Part shown: piece after piece, positions 23,001-34,300 of the stretch
Layout: every line of letters starts with the position of its first letter
How positions within the stretch are numbered: the stretch's first letter is position 1
Assembly: GCF_000275845.1 (NCBI RefSeq)
Contig: NW_006766886.1
Span: 1,588,945-1,652,944 of the forward strand
DNA length: 64,000 bases
Direction: 5' to 3'
DNA from: Dichomitus squalens LYAD-421 SS1
Taxonomy: Eukaryota; Basidiomycota; Agaricomycetes; Polyporales; Polyporaceae
Translations under genes and position numbers: made by a program
The notes under the pieces: model-generated
Seen by the model: only the letters and a program-made list of their open reading frames with translations
Databases searched by the model: none
Told to the model about the DNA's origin: nothing

Positions 23001-23287
23001 AGGCGGACAAGGGCGGAATCCCGCAGCTCGACTCGACCGGGTTCATGACCCTCCCCGCGCCCGTGCTCAACAACGGCAGCCCTGCGCCAGGGACGTCCGC
23101 GGGGGGCTCCCCCGCGCCGCGCCCTGGCTTCTCGCGCATCACGTCCGTCGCAGCGGAGGTCGAGACCCCGAAGGAGGGCACCCCCGTCCCGGCGGAGAGG
23201 TCGAAGGTCGTGATTGGGCTTGGGGCGAAGCGCAAGGCTGCTGGCGACGCACAGGGCACTCCTCCGCCCAAGTCGCAGAAGCGGTAG
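20061..23287 (+). CDS. SNU66: U4/U6.U5 tri-snRNP protein SNU66 (SART1)
   Basis: Spliceosome component needed for activation of the tri-snRNP. MSMEESISLEETNKIRISLGLKPL is the family start. Then come coiled-coil exons (AIQDRIAKAKNKRELNAKL; DTLKWIKRSKKREKELAKKR), DYTGYDDEEF, SKYDEFLEGPKE, LQPGDVGFKKPK and a conserved acidic middle (FVRAI-TYDPT). The long 3' exon contains [66 protein letters not shown] and FVLSVGNRG, as in SART1. The tail ends PPPKSQKR. Introns are about 50-70 bp except intron 2, which is 434 bp. Divergent from SGD1 and convergent with RNase H2A. Confidence 0.95.
20311..20744 (+). other. 434-bp intron in SNU66 with hairpins
   Basis: Begins GTGAGT and ends TTTAG, joining RIAK to AKNKR in frame. 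It is about eight times longer than its neighbours. It contains a perfect 8-bp stem with an 8-nt loop at 20415-20438, preceded by a GGGAC/GTCCC pair (20394-20398, 20406-20410). I could not match a C/D or H/ACA snoRNA or a tRNA. Confidence 0.6.
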
Positions 23288-23471
23288 TGCGATCGCTACG
23301 GAACCAGACTCGAACTCCTTGCTATGACCTATACGACCTGCTCTCGTTCTCTTTATGCACTATGAGATATGCTGTCCATCCCGAGGCTGCCAGAAATACA
23401 CATGATAAATTACAGTAGATGTACACTACGTGGACACTCCGAAGCTAATGTAATGGGTATCTGGATGCTGT

Positions 23472-24875
23472 CTACAGCGTGCTGACGCTGCTGAGGCACA
23501 GGTCTTTCGTGACCAGACAACGGTCCTTGTCGCGCCCCGTGGCGCCAGTGAAGGCCTGCACCAAGGACGCCTGGCCGTCGTCGATCCTGAGCGTATCCCA
23601 GGAGGTTAGGTCACGCCTGCGCAAGAACCAAAGAGGCCGTCGGACGCACCATTCCACCGCATGCCCGTCCTTCTCCAGCGCGACCTTGATCGTCGCCCAC
23701 GAGAACCGGGCGAACGAGGGGTACCCGAACGTGGGCTCCAGCGAGCTCCTGATCCACGCCTGCGTCTTGGGGTCCGAGGGGTACCCGCTGCCCGTCTCCT
23801 GCGCCCACTTGCCCTCCGACGCCCTCGCCCTCGCCCTCGCCCCCGCCGCCTCCCCCCTATGCGCAGACGACGACGTCGGGGGGCCGCGGAAGAACTTGGA
23901 CGCGACGGGGTCCGGGACGGGCGCGCGCTCCTCGTACACCCAGCCGTCGATCCACGCGTCGCGCGTGACCTTGGCGGCGACGCTGGCGGCGCCGACGATC
24001 TTGAAGGTGAGGTCTGCCTTGGCCTGGACGGTGAATGCGATGTCGGGGAAGAGGGAGGAGAGGTACGCTTCGTAGCTCGTCGTCCTGCCGAGCGCATCGA
24101 CGTACACCTGGTGGGTGCGGGCGCCCGGGGGCCGTCAGCGGAGGCAGCATGGATGGAGGGAACGGGAAGGGAAAGGGAGGAGGGGGCGAGGCGAGGACGC
24201 ACCTCGGAGAGCTGGACGCCCCTGGCGAGGACCTCGCGGATGAGGAGCACGGTCGCGTTTTGCGACTGCTGGTTGAGGTTCGTTGGGGGGCGCTTGAGCA
24301 TCCCGGCGGAGATGTCCTTGGGGCTGGGCAGAAGGGTAGTTGTTAGAAGGTGTTCTGCTCCGGAGCCATGGCCAGCGAGACTGTTTTTGCAACAGGAGGG
24401 GTATGCTGCGGACGCTCCAAGAAGGGTGCGCTGCCGCACGTCCAGAAGCCTTTGCCGAGACGACCAGTTGAGGGAAGGGAGAGAGGACTCACCTCAGGAC
24501 GCGGACAGACCAGCCGAGGTTGACCGGGTCAGACCCCAGAGTCTCTAGGAGGGACGAGCGCACTTGTGCAGTGAGGGTCTTCGAGTCTAGAGAAGAGAAG
24601 GTCGGCTGTAATTCCAGAGGCGGCTCCCAATACGGAAACTCACCGGTAAACCCTAGCTGTTCGAGCTGCTCTTTGTAGGCTAGCGGACAGTATGCTACAC
24701 CATATACAAGAGGACCAAGCACAGGACCTCTGCCTGCTTCATCCACTCCGAGAAAGTAAGGACCAGGGGCGGTGGGGGTTGGCGAGTGGTAGGTGTAGGA
24801 GTCGATGAGAGGAAGCGAGGGATCGGGGATAGACGGGATGGTTCCCGCAGATTCAGCAACTTCATCCGACTTCAT
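23472..24875 (-). CDS. RNH201: Ribonuclease H2 catalytic subunit A
   Basis: Cleaves the RNA strand of RNA-DNA hybrids and misincorporated ribonucleotides. ATG at 24875. The first catalytic motif is YFLGVDEAGRGPVLGP, followed by MVYGVAYCP-like LVYGVAYCPL. After an intron come DSKTLTAQVRSSLLE, then WSVRVL, ISAGMLKRPPTNLNQQSQNATVLLI, VYVDALGRTTSYEAYL, KADLTFKIVGAASVAAKVTRD (catalytic Asp region) and SGYPSDPKTQAWI, then FARFSWATIKVALE. The last intron leads to IDDGQASLVQAF and a stop at 23472. A low-complexity Ala/Arg insertion of ~25 residues (RGEAAGARARARASEG) lies before SGYPSDP, in the surface loop where fungal proteins vary. Confidence 0.95.
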
Positions 24876-25464
24876 AGCGGACTTGAGCGTCGTAGAAACT
24901 GCAGATGTTGGGGAGGGATAGTAGCCGGTAGACGGCAGCAGGTGCGCGAGCCGCTACTCCGCGACGCGTTGTTGTGCCGTGTTTGGGCAGGCGGGACAGC
25001 CACAGGCGGCGCGTCTTGGCTTGCAGAAATTGGTTGTGTGCCAGCTTGGATAACGCTTGCTTCACACCACTTTCCGCTCCATCGACACCCCCTCTCGATA
25101 TGCCATACGCTATCCGGTTCATACATGGCACAATACCGCAGAACACACCTGTCGTGACATCTATAAGATCCGAAGCGCCGAAGCAGCTCGAGCCATACCA
25201 CGTTCCCTTGGCTCGAAACGATATTACCGCTCCAATAGTCCTCTGGCCAAGCTCGACTCTAACCTGATCTCCAGACGTCTCAGTCGAGGTCTGCAGTGTC
25301 TGCGCAATTGCTTTAGCTGCGGCCTCCTGGGCAGACTCGTGCTAGATCGACGAATCCTGCAGTCCGTCCGCATCGCGCGCCGGGTGTGGTGAGGACGTCC
25401 GGGTCGGACGTCGGACGTCGTTAGTCGATTTTCCTCACTCCCAAGCCAATCATATCGCGAGTCG
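24876..25464. other. Upstream flank of RNase H2A, coding content unresolved
   Basis: On the minus strand a frame stays open from about 25340 to 24862 (QVRVELGQRTIGAVISF ... GVFCGIVPCMNRIAYGISRG), overlapping the RNase H2A start by a few bases. Its only ATG is at 25146. A plus-strand frame over the same bases (24974-25267) is also open. I recognise neither. The RNase H2A promoter and 5' UTR must lie here, so coding content may be accidental. Confidence 0.3.
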
Positions 25465-25902
25465 GTGCTCGCCACCGACTCGCTATTGCGCTGTCAGATC
25501 CTCAAGTTCTTGCGACCACAGGGCTGTCGGAAGGGGAGGCAAGGGCGCGAGACGGCACTAGTCGACTGTTCTGTACATGACGTATTAGAGGTAGTCTACA
25601 AGTCGACACTGCTCACCTTCCCCGAGGTGAACATGTGCCTCCCAACCTCGGACGAGGCCCAGGGAGCAGCATTCAATATGATGAGATTGTACTTCGCTCG
25701 GGTATCAGCCGATCGCGGTGAACTTCTTGGCGAGCACGAAGTTCAAGGCGCTCAGTTACATACTATCTCACTCATCGCGGACACGGTTCTTGCAGACATC
25801 GTAGCCTTTCGAACAATCCGGCCCGACTCTGTCTCACATCTCTCATTGAATTACATGGGATGCGGTGCACCTGCCACAATGCCTCGGCTCTCCAAGACAT
25901 AG
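25465..25902 (+). CDS. Hypothetical protein (weak)
   Basis: A 145-codon open frame with stretches that look protein-like (VHDVLEVVYKSTLLTFPEVNMCLPTSDEAQG; LLGEHEVQGAQLHTISLIADTVLADIV). It has no recognised domain, and an overlapping frame at 25485-25580 (LAIALSDPQVLATTGLSEGEARARD) is equally plausible as coding. If real it is probably spliced and the given start is not an established one. Low confidence. Confidence 0.25.
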   Translation: MLATDSLLRCQILKFLRPQGCRKGRQGRETALVDCSVHDVLEVVYKSTLLTFPEVNMCLPTSDEAQGAAFNMMRLYFARVSADRGELLGEHEVQGAQLHTISLIADTVLADIVAFRTIRPDSVSHLSLNYMGCGAPATMPRLSKT

Positions 25903-26062
25903 CAGGGAAACAATCGCAGACAAACCTTCTTGGACCCCCCCCCTGTGTGCCGCTCTACATAGAATCACCTTCACGAGGCTGACCAGTCGACATTCGTGAA
26001 GAGTAGCCCGCCAGCGGAACTGCCAGCCGCACGGATATCCCATCCACCTATCCTCCAAACAA

Positions 26063-26070
26063 TATAAAAG
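26063..26070 (+). promoter_or_regulatory. Strong TATA box
   Basis: TATAAAAG on the plus strand, followed ~30 bp later by a CT-rich stretch (CTCTTCACTCC) typical of fungal transcription starts. It lies 248 bp upstream of the small ORF at 26318. Confidence 0.6.
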
Positions 26071-26317
26071 GCTGCATCATGCGGTGACCCCTCTTCACTC
26101 CAAACCCTTATCTTCGCATCTTCCCGCATTCCGCCTACACAACTTGATTCGTCTACGGGTGGACCCACACGTAACACGGATGAATCCATCATACCTCTCT
26201 TCGGCCGTCCTCTTCCTCTCCCGCCCGTCTTTGCAGCACTAGATGCTCGTTGAGTATGTTCTTTTATACTCTTCTCTCGTTCTTGTGGATCTCTAACGCG
26301 AGTCGTATCTTCTGTCC

Positions 26318-26536
26318 ATGGAACGAAAAGTGACAAGCGTCGTCCACCAGCATCAAGAAGACAGTTCGCACCTTCCCTTACCAATCGCCGAGCCAAGCAT
26401 GTCATCACAACAGACAGCGGTCACTGGAGGCGCTGTAAGTAATGCCTTATCACCTCGCCACGGTTCCCTACTTGACACTGTCGACGATACGCAGCGTCCG
26501 GACGTACGCCAGCCACCGGCCAGCCGTAGCAAGTGA
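26318..26536 (+). CDS. Small hypothetical protein downstream of a strong promoter
   Basis: ATG at 26318 gives MERKVTSVVHQHQEDSSHLP and so on, a short hydrophilic His/Gln/Ser-rich protein. A perfect 60-bp intron (GTAAGT at 26434 to ACGCAG) keeps the frame, so the product is 52 aa spliced or 72 aa unspliced, ending PPASRSK. A possible 5' UTR intron (GTATGT at about 26256, CTAAC branch, AG about 26302) lies between TATA box and start. No family recognised and no signal peptide or CaaX box. The transcript may instead be non-coding or have a different main ORF. Confidence 0.35.
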   Translation: MERKVTSVVHQHQEDSSHLPLPIAEPSMSSQQTAVTGGAVSNALSPRHGSLLDTVDDTQRPDVRQPPASRSK

Positions 26537-28018
26537 TACAGATGCCACCAAGGTTGTCTTCCGTAGGCACTGGCATGCTGCCGTCAGGAGCCCTCCGAGA
26601 AATCGGAGCCTGAGGGTGTATGTCAGGGAGGGGCTGACGAACTCGGGCGGTGGCTCCCCCTTGTGTAGTCGGCCCCTTCGGCCTACGGGGATGACGTGGT
26701 TGTCCCCTCCCCTACTTGCCATCGCGAAGACGAGGTAGGCTAGCTTTGTAGATGATCTCTAAGCCCTTTTGACCGACTCTCCATGACAGTCTGCCGATGT
26801 ACAAACCAGATCCGATATACCCACCGTCCTGCACCCTCGTGGGCCCCTGTTCATCTCTTGAGCCTTTGCCGGATCTTCGGCTTGCTGTGGACTAGTATTG
26901 AGTACCTCACATCGCCCACCTGGGGGGTGTATATGTACACTTATGTTCCTGTTAGGAGCTCGCGGCGTAGACGCACTAGTTGTGAAGGGACAGGCCAAGC
27001 ACCGTTATCGTGCTCTTGTATCTAATTCATACCTATTATGAGGCATCGAATGGGTCTCTGTAAACCTCCACTCAAACGCTCCAAATCATTCCACTCCCTT
27101 CTGTAGGGGCATCGCAGGAACTGACTGGTGAGCAAAAACCTGGGTAGGGAGATGAGCATGACAAGCTTAGCCTCAATGCCGACACCTTGTGTAGCTAGTG
27201 CAAGTATTGCTGGTTGGATATCATGGGTGGGCGAGGATCGAGCAAGTTGACCGGCCTAGACGAGCCTCGACCTTCAGCAATTTGCGGGTTAGCATGTAGG
27301 ATTCTCGGCATCCGCAAGCAAGACATCATCCCTCAGAGTACCAAGGAATGAGGTCCGCGGGCCTGAGCCGCGAGACGTTGCAACAGCACCCAGGAGAGCT
27401 CAATAAGTGAGTTTCTCCCTTGCCGCTCTGTGCCAAAGCTCGCCTGACACCTGGGTGCAGCTCGAAGTCGCTGGGCAGAGTACGCCAGCTGTGGTCGCCC
27501 CTTAACTCCAAAGAAGCGGACGGGACCAACGATACGTCTGGGTTCAGCTCGCATTCCCAACTAACCCTCTGGCCTTCTGCCGGAGTTAGGAGTGCATTAT
27601 GTAGCAGATTCCTGACGGCTCTTGGCTGCTATATACGCCAGGTCGTTTGTGGAGGCGTCTGGGAGCTCGATGTCAGTGGGCGATAGCGAAAGAAGAAAGG
27701 TCCCGACAGCGAGGCCTGATGCGTTCTTGCTGTACAAGAATAGAAGCTGAATGGTCACCACTGTATCTCAAAGGGTGTGACACTTCAGATTGCTGTGAAC
27801 CACCATCCGACAGCGGGAGAATACGGTACGGCGCAAAGAGATTGGCTGATTTTGAGTGGCCACGGTTGAAATATCGCCGAGCGAGGAATCGGTTGAGGAA
27901 TTGCTGCGATGACGGACATGATATACATGGTGGGCCCCGATCCTGGAATAGTATACAAGCACGACACGAGTGGCAATGCAGCATGACAAGAGAGCTACGC
28001 AGCTGAGATGCCCATCCC
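26537..28018. other. Gene-poor stretch, no gene recognised
   Basis: 1.5 kb without recognisable coding sequence on either strand. It has a perfect 6-bp stem with GAAA tetraloop (CTCCGA GAAA TCGGAG) at about 26598-26613, and a second short stem near 26668-26689. The end next to 28019 is the 3' flank of the minus-strand gene. Confidence 0.4.
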
Positions 28019-28917
28019 TCATCCATGCATGTTCCCGAACTCGTCCATGCTCATCCCCCGGGTCACCCGCCGCCGCACCTCGGGAGACATCGAGCCGTCT
28101 GGCGGCATCATGCCCATACCCGGGCTCATGCCCATCCCTGGTGCCATACCCATCCCGGGGCCCATGCCCATGCTGTGTCCGCGCTGCATCGGGGAGGCAG
28201 GCATGCCGTCCCCCCCAGTTCCGTAGAACTGTGCTGGAGGAATGGGGCCGCCCATGCCGCCATATCCCCCGGGCATGCCCTGGTTCGCCCCAGGGTAGTG
28301 GCGCGGGGACGCCATGGCTTGCGGGGAGCCGTATAGTTGGGCCGGGGACTGGCCCGGATTTAGATGGCCCTGCGAGGCCGTGCGGTGTATGCGGGGAGAG
28401 TTGATGGCTTCCTGTTGCTGGCGCTGCGAGGGGGGGTTGGCGGAGGAGGATTCGTCGGAGCTGGCCTGCTGCTCTTTGATGTAGCCCATGAGAGGCGTGG
28501 GGTCGTAATACAGCTCGGAGTATTCGTCCACTTGGAACCTGGGGTGGAGATGAGGGCTCGAGGGTCGAGCGAAGGAGAAGGCGATGCAGGACGTACAGTT
28601 GTGTTCCGACGTCCCATTGGGGACCTCGGTCTGCGCGCGCGGTCATGAGAAGGGAGTTCCATTCAGATGCGCTTTCCTACAAGCAAAATGTAATGTGTTC
28701 GTTTGCGATAGTAAGAACAGCGAGACGTATGAAGACGTACAATAGCTTGCGCGAGAGCACTGCTCGGCTCGAGAGCCGTCTGACTGACATCCACGCGGAT
28801 GCTGTCTTCACGAGCAACAGCTTCCACGCTGGCCGTAAGCAGAGGACCAATACGTTGAGAATTATGTCGCGGTACGTTGACCTTCAGATTGCGCGTGGGT
28901 TTCGTTGAGGGAGACAT
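28019..28917 (-). CDS. Conserved-looking unknown protein with Gly/Met/Pro-rich tail
   Basis: Three exons. It starts MSPSTKPTRNLKVNVPRHNS at 28917, then QRIGPLLTASVEAVAREDSIRVDVSQTALEPSSALAQAI. After an intron comes ESASEWNSLLMTARADRGPQWDVGTQL, then FQVDEYSELYYDPTPLMGYIKEQQ. The last exon is low complexity: Gln/Ser-rich, then repeated GMG/PGMGM units, then MSPEVRRRVTRGMSMDEFG before the stop. The first ~110 residues look like a folded, conserved domain; the tail resembles disordered regions of transcription or RNA-binding cofactors. I do not recognise the family. Divergent from SFH1 with 241 bp between starts. Confidence 0.65.
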
Positions 28918-29158
28918 GTCCGAATGCTATGTCGTGGTCACGGAGTCGAGGACAAGGCCGGCGGAACGCTTCGGGCGTCTGCGCGAACAGTGTGTCGGTT
29001 TGACGCGTCGTGGGCGCCAAGTTGCTTCGCGCGACTTCGAGCTCGACCACAGCGACCGCGACTGTCCTGGGGACCACTCAGCTCTTTGCTGCCTTCTACT
29101 GCTTTGAAGCGCCTGGCTAAGACAGAAAACACTCGCTTGTATCTTGGTTTCCTTTGGT

Positions 29159-31024
29159 ATGTCGGAAGGTAACGCAACAGCGGGTCCTTCAACTTTTCTG
29201 CGGGGCCACCAGCCCATCGCGCCCGCACCTCCTGAGCCAACCAACGCCGGTAAGTACGGTGATACCAATGCATACACGATCCTAGGACTCAACTTCCAGA
29301 TCAGCATACTACAACAACATACGCCATTGGTCGAATTCCGCCACGCCCCCACCCACCAACGGCCGAATAAACCCCTCGCGGAAAGGCACCAGCACCGGCA
29401 CCCGCCCTCTCCGCTCAAGCACCCTCGCACCCGCACCCAGGGCGCAAACTCCAGCTGCATCCGTCCGCCAACCCTCCATTCCCCCCGCTCAGCCCTCCCT
29501 CCCCGCACACGTCCAAGCCGCGATGGCCACCCCGCAACATGGCTCGCGCAACCCGCTCTCGACTGCGACGCAAGCGCTGCATTCAACGTACGCGTCGCGT
29601 CTCCGCACGGGCACGACGCTCCTGGTGCAGCCCATCCTCGCGCCGTCGTCCATCGCGGCCGTGGCGACGCGCACGACGCGCCGCGGCGGCGTGGTAAACT
29701 ACGCGGACCCTGGCTCAGGGGACGAGTTCCCGGACGCGGGCGCCGTCGACTCGGACGACTCGGACTTTGGCGGAGGAGGGGGCGGAGGGGGACGACAAGG
29801 GGGGAGGTCGACGCGGCTGCCGAGTCGCGCTCCGGCGGGGAGTTCGGTGTTCGATGCGGGGAGGGGCGCGGGGAGTGGCCATGCGACGCCGGTGCAGGCT
29901 CAGCAGAGCAACGAGCTGGACCGGAGCTATTTGGGGGAGATCCCGCCCGCAAGGTTCATCACTGCGAGGCCGCTGTTGCCTACGCGGTTGGAGTACTAGT
30001 GAGTTGGTCCTCTTGGCCTGGGGCCTTGAATACTGAACGAGGTTCGTCTCGATTCGTCAGCTCGCAAGCTGCGTTGGAGACTCAAGCAGAAAAGCCGACC
30101 GCACTCATCCCTATACGCGTCGAATTCGAAACCGACTCGCAAAGGATACGCGACTGCTTCGTGTGGAACATGAACGAGGAGCTCATCACCCCGGAGATCT
30201 TCGCGCGGACGTTTTGCACAGATCTGGACTTGCCGCTGCAGCCGTACGTTGAAATAGTCGCGAATCAAATGCGCGCGCAAATCGAGGAGCACGAAGGGGT
30301 GGCTTCCATGTATCTCGGCGCAGACGCAGAGGTCTCGGAAGAGGAGGACGAAAGCCCAGGGGACGAAGTGAGCGAATGTCGGGTGATTCTCAGCGTGAGT
30401 GCAGAGTAACCGGCTCCCCTTCCGTTCCGCCGCTGACGACCCTGCAGATTGACGTACAAATCGCGACACACCATTTGCTGGACCATATCGAATGGGACCT
30501 TCTCTCCCCTCTCACCCCTGAAGAGTTCTCAGTCAAGCTCTGTAGGGAACTTGGGCTCACAGGCGAGGCAGCTCCCCTCATCGCGCATGCCATCCACGAA
30601 GAGATTTTAAAGCACAAACGCGACGCGATCGAATGGGGCGTCATTGGTGGTGAAACACGCGACGCTGCAGACGATGCCGGTGCGGACAAGCCGCGCGACA
30701 AGAGTGGACTCAGCTTGATGAAGGACAAGACTGGGCTGGGTCTCGGGTGGGGACGTGCGCCCAAGGATGGGCGTGGACCAAAACCGCTACGGAGCGTCTG
30801 GCGCGATTGGCAAGAGGCGGAGGAGTTCAGGACGAGGTTTGAGGTGCTCACGGCGGAGGAGGTCGAGCGGAGAGAGCTCGAGAGGGAGCGGGCGAGTCGG
30901 TACGTGCTCAGTCTGGTCTTCGCCCTGTTGGTGTTCTGATATAGCATCGCATAGACGACTCCGCCGCGAAACCTCAAAGTTCCAGTCGACGGCACGCTCC
31001 AGGCTCCTCACTGGACGGAGATAG
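29159..31024 (+). CDS. SFH1: SNF5-family chromatin remodelling subunit (SFH1/SMARCB1)
   Basis: Core subunit of the RSC/SWI-SNF ATP-dependent remodeller. The clear part begins TQALHSTYASRLRTGTTLLVQP, a typical SFH1/SNF5 start. An acidic Gly-rich linker (DSDDSDFGGGGGGGG) follows, then PPARFITARPLLPTRLEYY. The SNF5 domain repeat 1 is LIPIRVEFETDSQRIRDCFVWNMNEELITPEIFARTFC, LPLQPYVEIVANQMRAQIEE; repeat 2 is ILSIDVQIATHHLLDHIEWDLLSPLTPEEFSVKLCRELGL...AHAIHEEIL. The C terminus RETSKFQSTARSRL ends at 31024. Two starts are possible: 29523 (MATPQHGSR) or 29159 with a ~200-bp intron (29252 to about 29472). I give the longer version. Confidence 0.9.
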
Positions 31025-31355
31025 GACTGGGCTCCTGTTGGCCGCGAGTCGGCTCATGTCTGCGATTACTGTATTGCACTGCGGTTGTCCTTCTACCTTA
31101 GTACTTCTAGTGATGATACAAGGCATCCTGTCTTCCCGCCCGCACTGTAGATCCTTTTGGTCAGCCAAGTGCGTGAGGTCTTACCGTGTTTGAGTCCCTC
31201 CGAGTTGCGTAGAGCAGGTCACAGTCATGTGACCGACGCGTTGAGCGCGACGGCCACGCGCTGCTGGGGAGTGGTTCAACTCGCGCGACTCTGTCGCAGA
31301 CAACGACCTCTCACGGCTCCCCGACCTCCCGCACCCCGACTCCGACTCCGACCGC
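31025..31355. promoter_or_regulatory. Intergenic SFH1-BUB1
   Basis: 331 bp between tandem genes. It should hold the SFH1 3' end and BUB1 promoter. No TATA box or other gene was seen. Confidence 0.4.
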
Positions 31356-34300
31356 ATGGACCCCGCCCTCGCCAGCAAGCTCGCCCGGACACGAGACCAG
31401 TACAGGGCGCAGCTTGCGACCGCGCTCACGGAGGACGCTGACCCGCTCGCGGCGTACGACTCGTTCGTCAAGTGGACTGTGGACAGTTACGGCCCACATC
31501 TCGCCCAGTCTGGTTTGCTTGAGCTTCTGGAGGAGGCCACGCGGTACTTTGTGGACGACGATGCGTACAAGAGCGACTTGCGGTACCTGAAGCTGTGGCT
31601 GCTGTATGCGAGCCATGTCGAAGATCCGACGGTGATCTATGCCTTCTTACATTCGAAGAATATCGGGAAGATATATGCGCAGACGTATCAGGAGTATGCG
31701 GATGCGCTGGAGCGGAGAGGAAGGTGAGTATCTCGTTATGAGCCCTGTAGCAGTATCTGCTTCTATCTTGTACTGGAAAGCCACGAGGGGCGTGGATACG
31801 GGTGATAGTCCATGAAATAAGAGAGTGCATTGCGCAGCACGGCTCTGTCGCCGAACATGTCGCGATGTCTGACATGCGCGCAGCATACGAAGTTTATAAC
31901 GCAAGGTCAATCAGATGCGTCGAAGGTTTGCGCGTATATCTTCCTCGTTTCTGCGATACTACTTTCCCATTATGAATACTTGTAAGGTACTCTATAGGGT
32001 CAGACTGAATGATCATCGCTACGTGTACACCCGTGGACTAGAAAGTCTGGCTTTGGTTACGCATTTGAACGGTCTCCCTACTGCGTAGAGAGCTAATCAC
32101 TCATTTCGTAGACGTGCAGAAGCCGACGCGATCTACCAAAAAGGCATTCAGCGGCGCGCAAGACCAGTCGACCCTCTTAAGAGACGATATGAAGAATTCA
32201 AGTCACGAACCTCCGCCCCACCTCTCAAGCAATCACCAGTAGCATGGCAAGACGCATCAAGCGAAGCCCGCGCCCTCCGCCGGGCCCCATTGAAGAACCA
32301 TCCGTCCTCGTCCATTCCTACGTCGTCCTCGAAGGATAGCCTCGCATCTTCCGCCCGCACTACGTCTTCACATCCATCTTCATCCTCTACAGCGGTAGAA
32401 CAGCCATACAACCCGTACGCACTCATGCTCGCTCCACCAGCGCCCGGAAAGCGGAAAGAGAAGCTGCGATTCAACCTCTCCCTCCTCTTCACAGAGGATG
32501 GCGTCGAGTACAGCATGCAGGAAGCCCGCGCCCGCTCTATGGGCCTCCTCGGCAAGAAATGGGGTCCGCCTCCTGCCCCAGAACGTACTCGCGTCGCCTT
32601 CTCGGGCGATGCAAGCAAGAGCGCGAAGACGTCGACCACGCGCAAGTTCGCTGCTGGGGCAGAGCCCACAGTCACGCTTGCAACGAAGGAGGCTCTGGCA
32701 GACGTCTTTGGGATGTTCAACTCCCCCGAGAAGTCTATGCGCTTCGGTCCGGTTCCGGGGAGCAAGCATGCTCCTATCCGGATGATCGAGCCCGTTATGC
32801 CCATGCAGCCTCTGTCGCGGCCTCTCAGCAATGAGAACGCAGAGGTGTCGAAGACCCCTGGTATGTTGTCGTACTATCTATGAGCTAACATGTGGTCTCA
32901 CAGTCCTCTAGCGTTCAGACCTTTCGTCGACGAGAACGCACATAGGGAGAATAAGACTCCTGCGGCAGCTGCCAAGGTGAGCGTTTATATGGCTAGCATA
33001 CACTCGCATTCACTCACACTATACAGATGATACCATTTGTCGATCCTGACGCGGGAAAACCAGTGGCTACCTCCAATCCGAACCGACCTGTACTATCGGT
33101 GAAAGATCCTTTGGCACCGACTCCAGGTGCGAAGTCAGACGAGAACGCGCGTGGCGTCAAGCAGAAGCTGTCCGTGCACATCAACTCTGAGCCGCCCAAA
33201 TCTTCGCCTGTATTCACGCTCACCCCTGCGTCCGCGACGTATCGGGATCGACCACGTGAGCTTTTCCCTGACGATCCGAAGGGAAGCGGGGAGAGCATCT
33301 TCCGTCCCGCATCAGCTGGCGCCACCAAGTTCACGCCGTTCTCGGACGAGAACGCGCCGAAGGTGTTCAGCAGGCCAATTCCGAGGAGCGAGAACGCCCC
33401 CGCTCCGGCCTTCATGCCTTTCGTCGAGAAGGCCGTCCCAAAGCAGCCGCTATCTTCTTCTGCGTCTGGCCGACCCGTCCTCGGGGAACGCACCCCCTTG
33501 CGTGCGGTTTTTGCCCCTCCGCAAACGGAAGAGGAAGAGGAACCAGAGGACGAACAACAGGGTCAGGAACCCGAAACCTATGAACCTGAGCCGAGATCGG
33601 AGCCCGAGACGCCAACGACCGAGTCAGACGCAGATGCTCGCTCGCAGTTCGAGCTCGAACGCGCCAACTCGCGCGACGCGTTCACGAGCGAGAGCTCCGA
33701 GGACGTGGACGACTTCGACGTTGACTACCAGCACGATGGCCACATCGCCGACGATGCCCTCGCGGCTGAGGGCGGTGCCGAGGACAGCATGTTCGACGAC
33801 GAGGGCGCTGCGGATGGCGGTGGCGATGGCGAGAGTACGGACGGGTACCGTGTCCCGTTGGGCGGAAGGTTTGGGCAATTCGATGTGATGACACCGATCA
33901 CGGAGCGGACGTTTGAGTATACGATGAGCACGCGGGGCCATGGCACTCCTGGTTACACGGTTCATCGTGACGCCGACGCGGTCGAGGCGGCGGAGCAGCT
34001 CGCCGCAGAGCTACGGGAGGACGACGAAGACGAGGCAGAGGTTGTCGACATCGAGGAGAGGACCGGAACGCTGAGTTTGGCAGATGCACTGGACGTCGCG
34101 TCCGCATTCAAGCCTCCGAACCCCTGCAATCCGTTCGATCCCCCGATCATGGCGACCCTGCTCAAGCTGATACCCCCGGATCCCGGATTCCACGATCTTC
34201 GGGGGAACGATGCCGAGCAGCTGGATGCACTCCAGAAGTTTGCTAAGAAGAAGACGCGACGCGCGAGTGGCAATTCTTCCCGGACGTCGTTGCTGGATGG

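Noticed and set aside
24862..25146. Minus-strand ORF directly upstream of RNase H2A as a separate gene
   Set aside because: Overlaps the RNase H2A start and its presumed 5' UTR, has no recognisable domain, and an opposite-strand frame is equally open; left as unresolved.
26783..27025. Short ORF ending CSCI, resembling a CaaX lipopeptide pheromone precursor
   Set aside because: Length, N terminus and context do not fit fungal pheromone precursors, and no receptor gene is nearby; a four-residue match is easily accidental.
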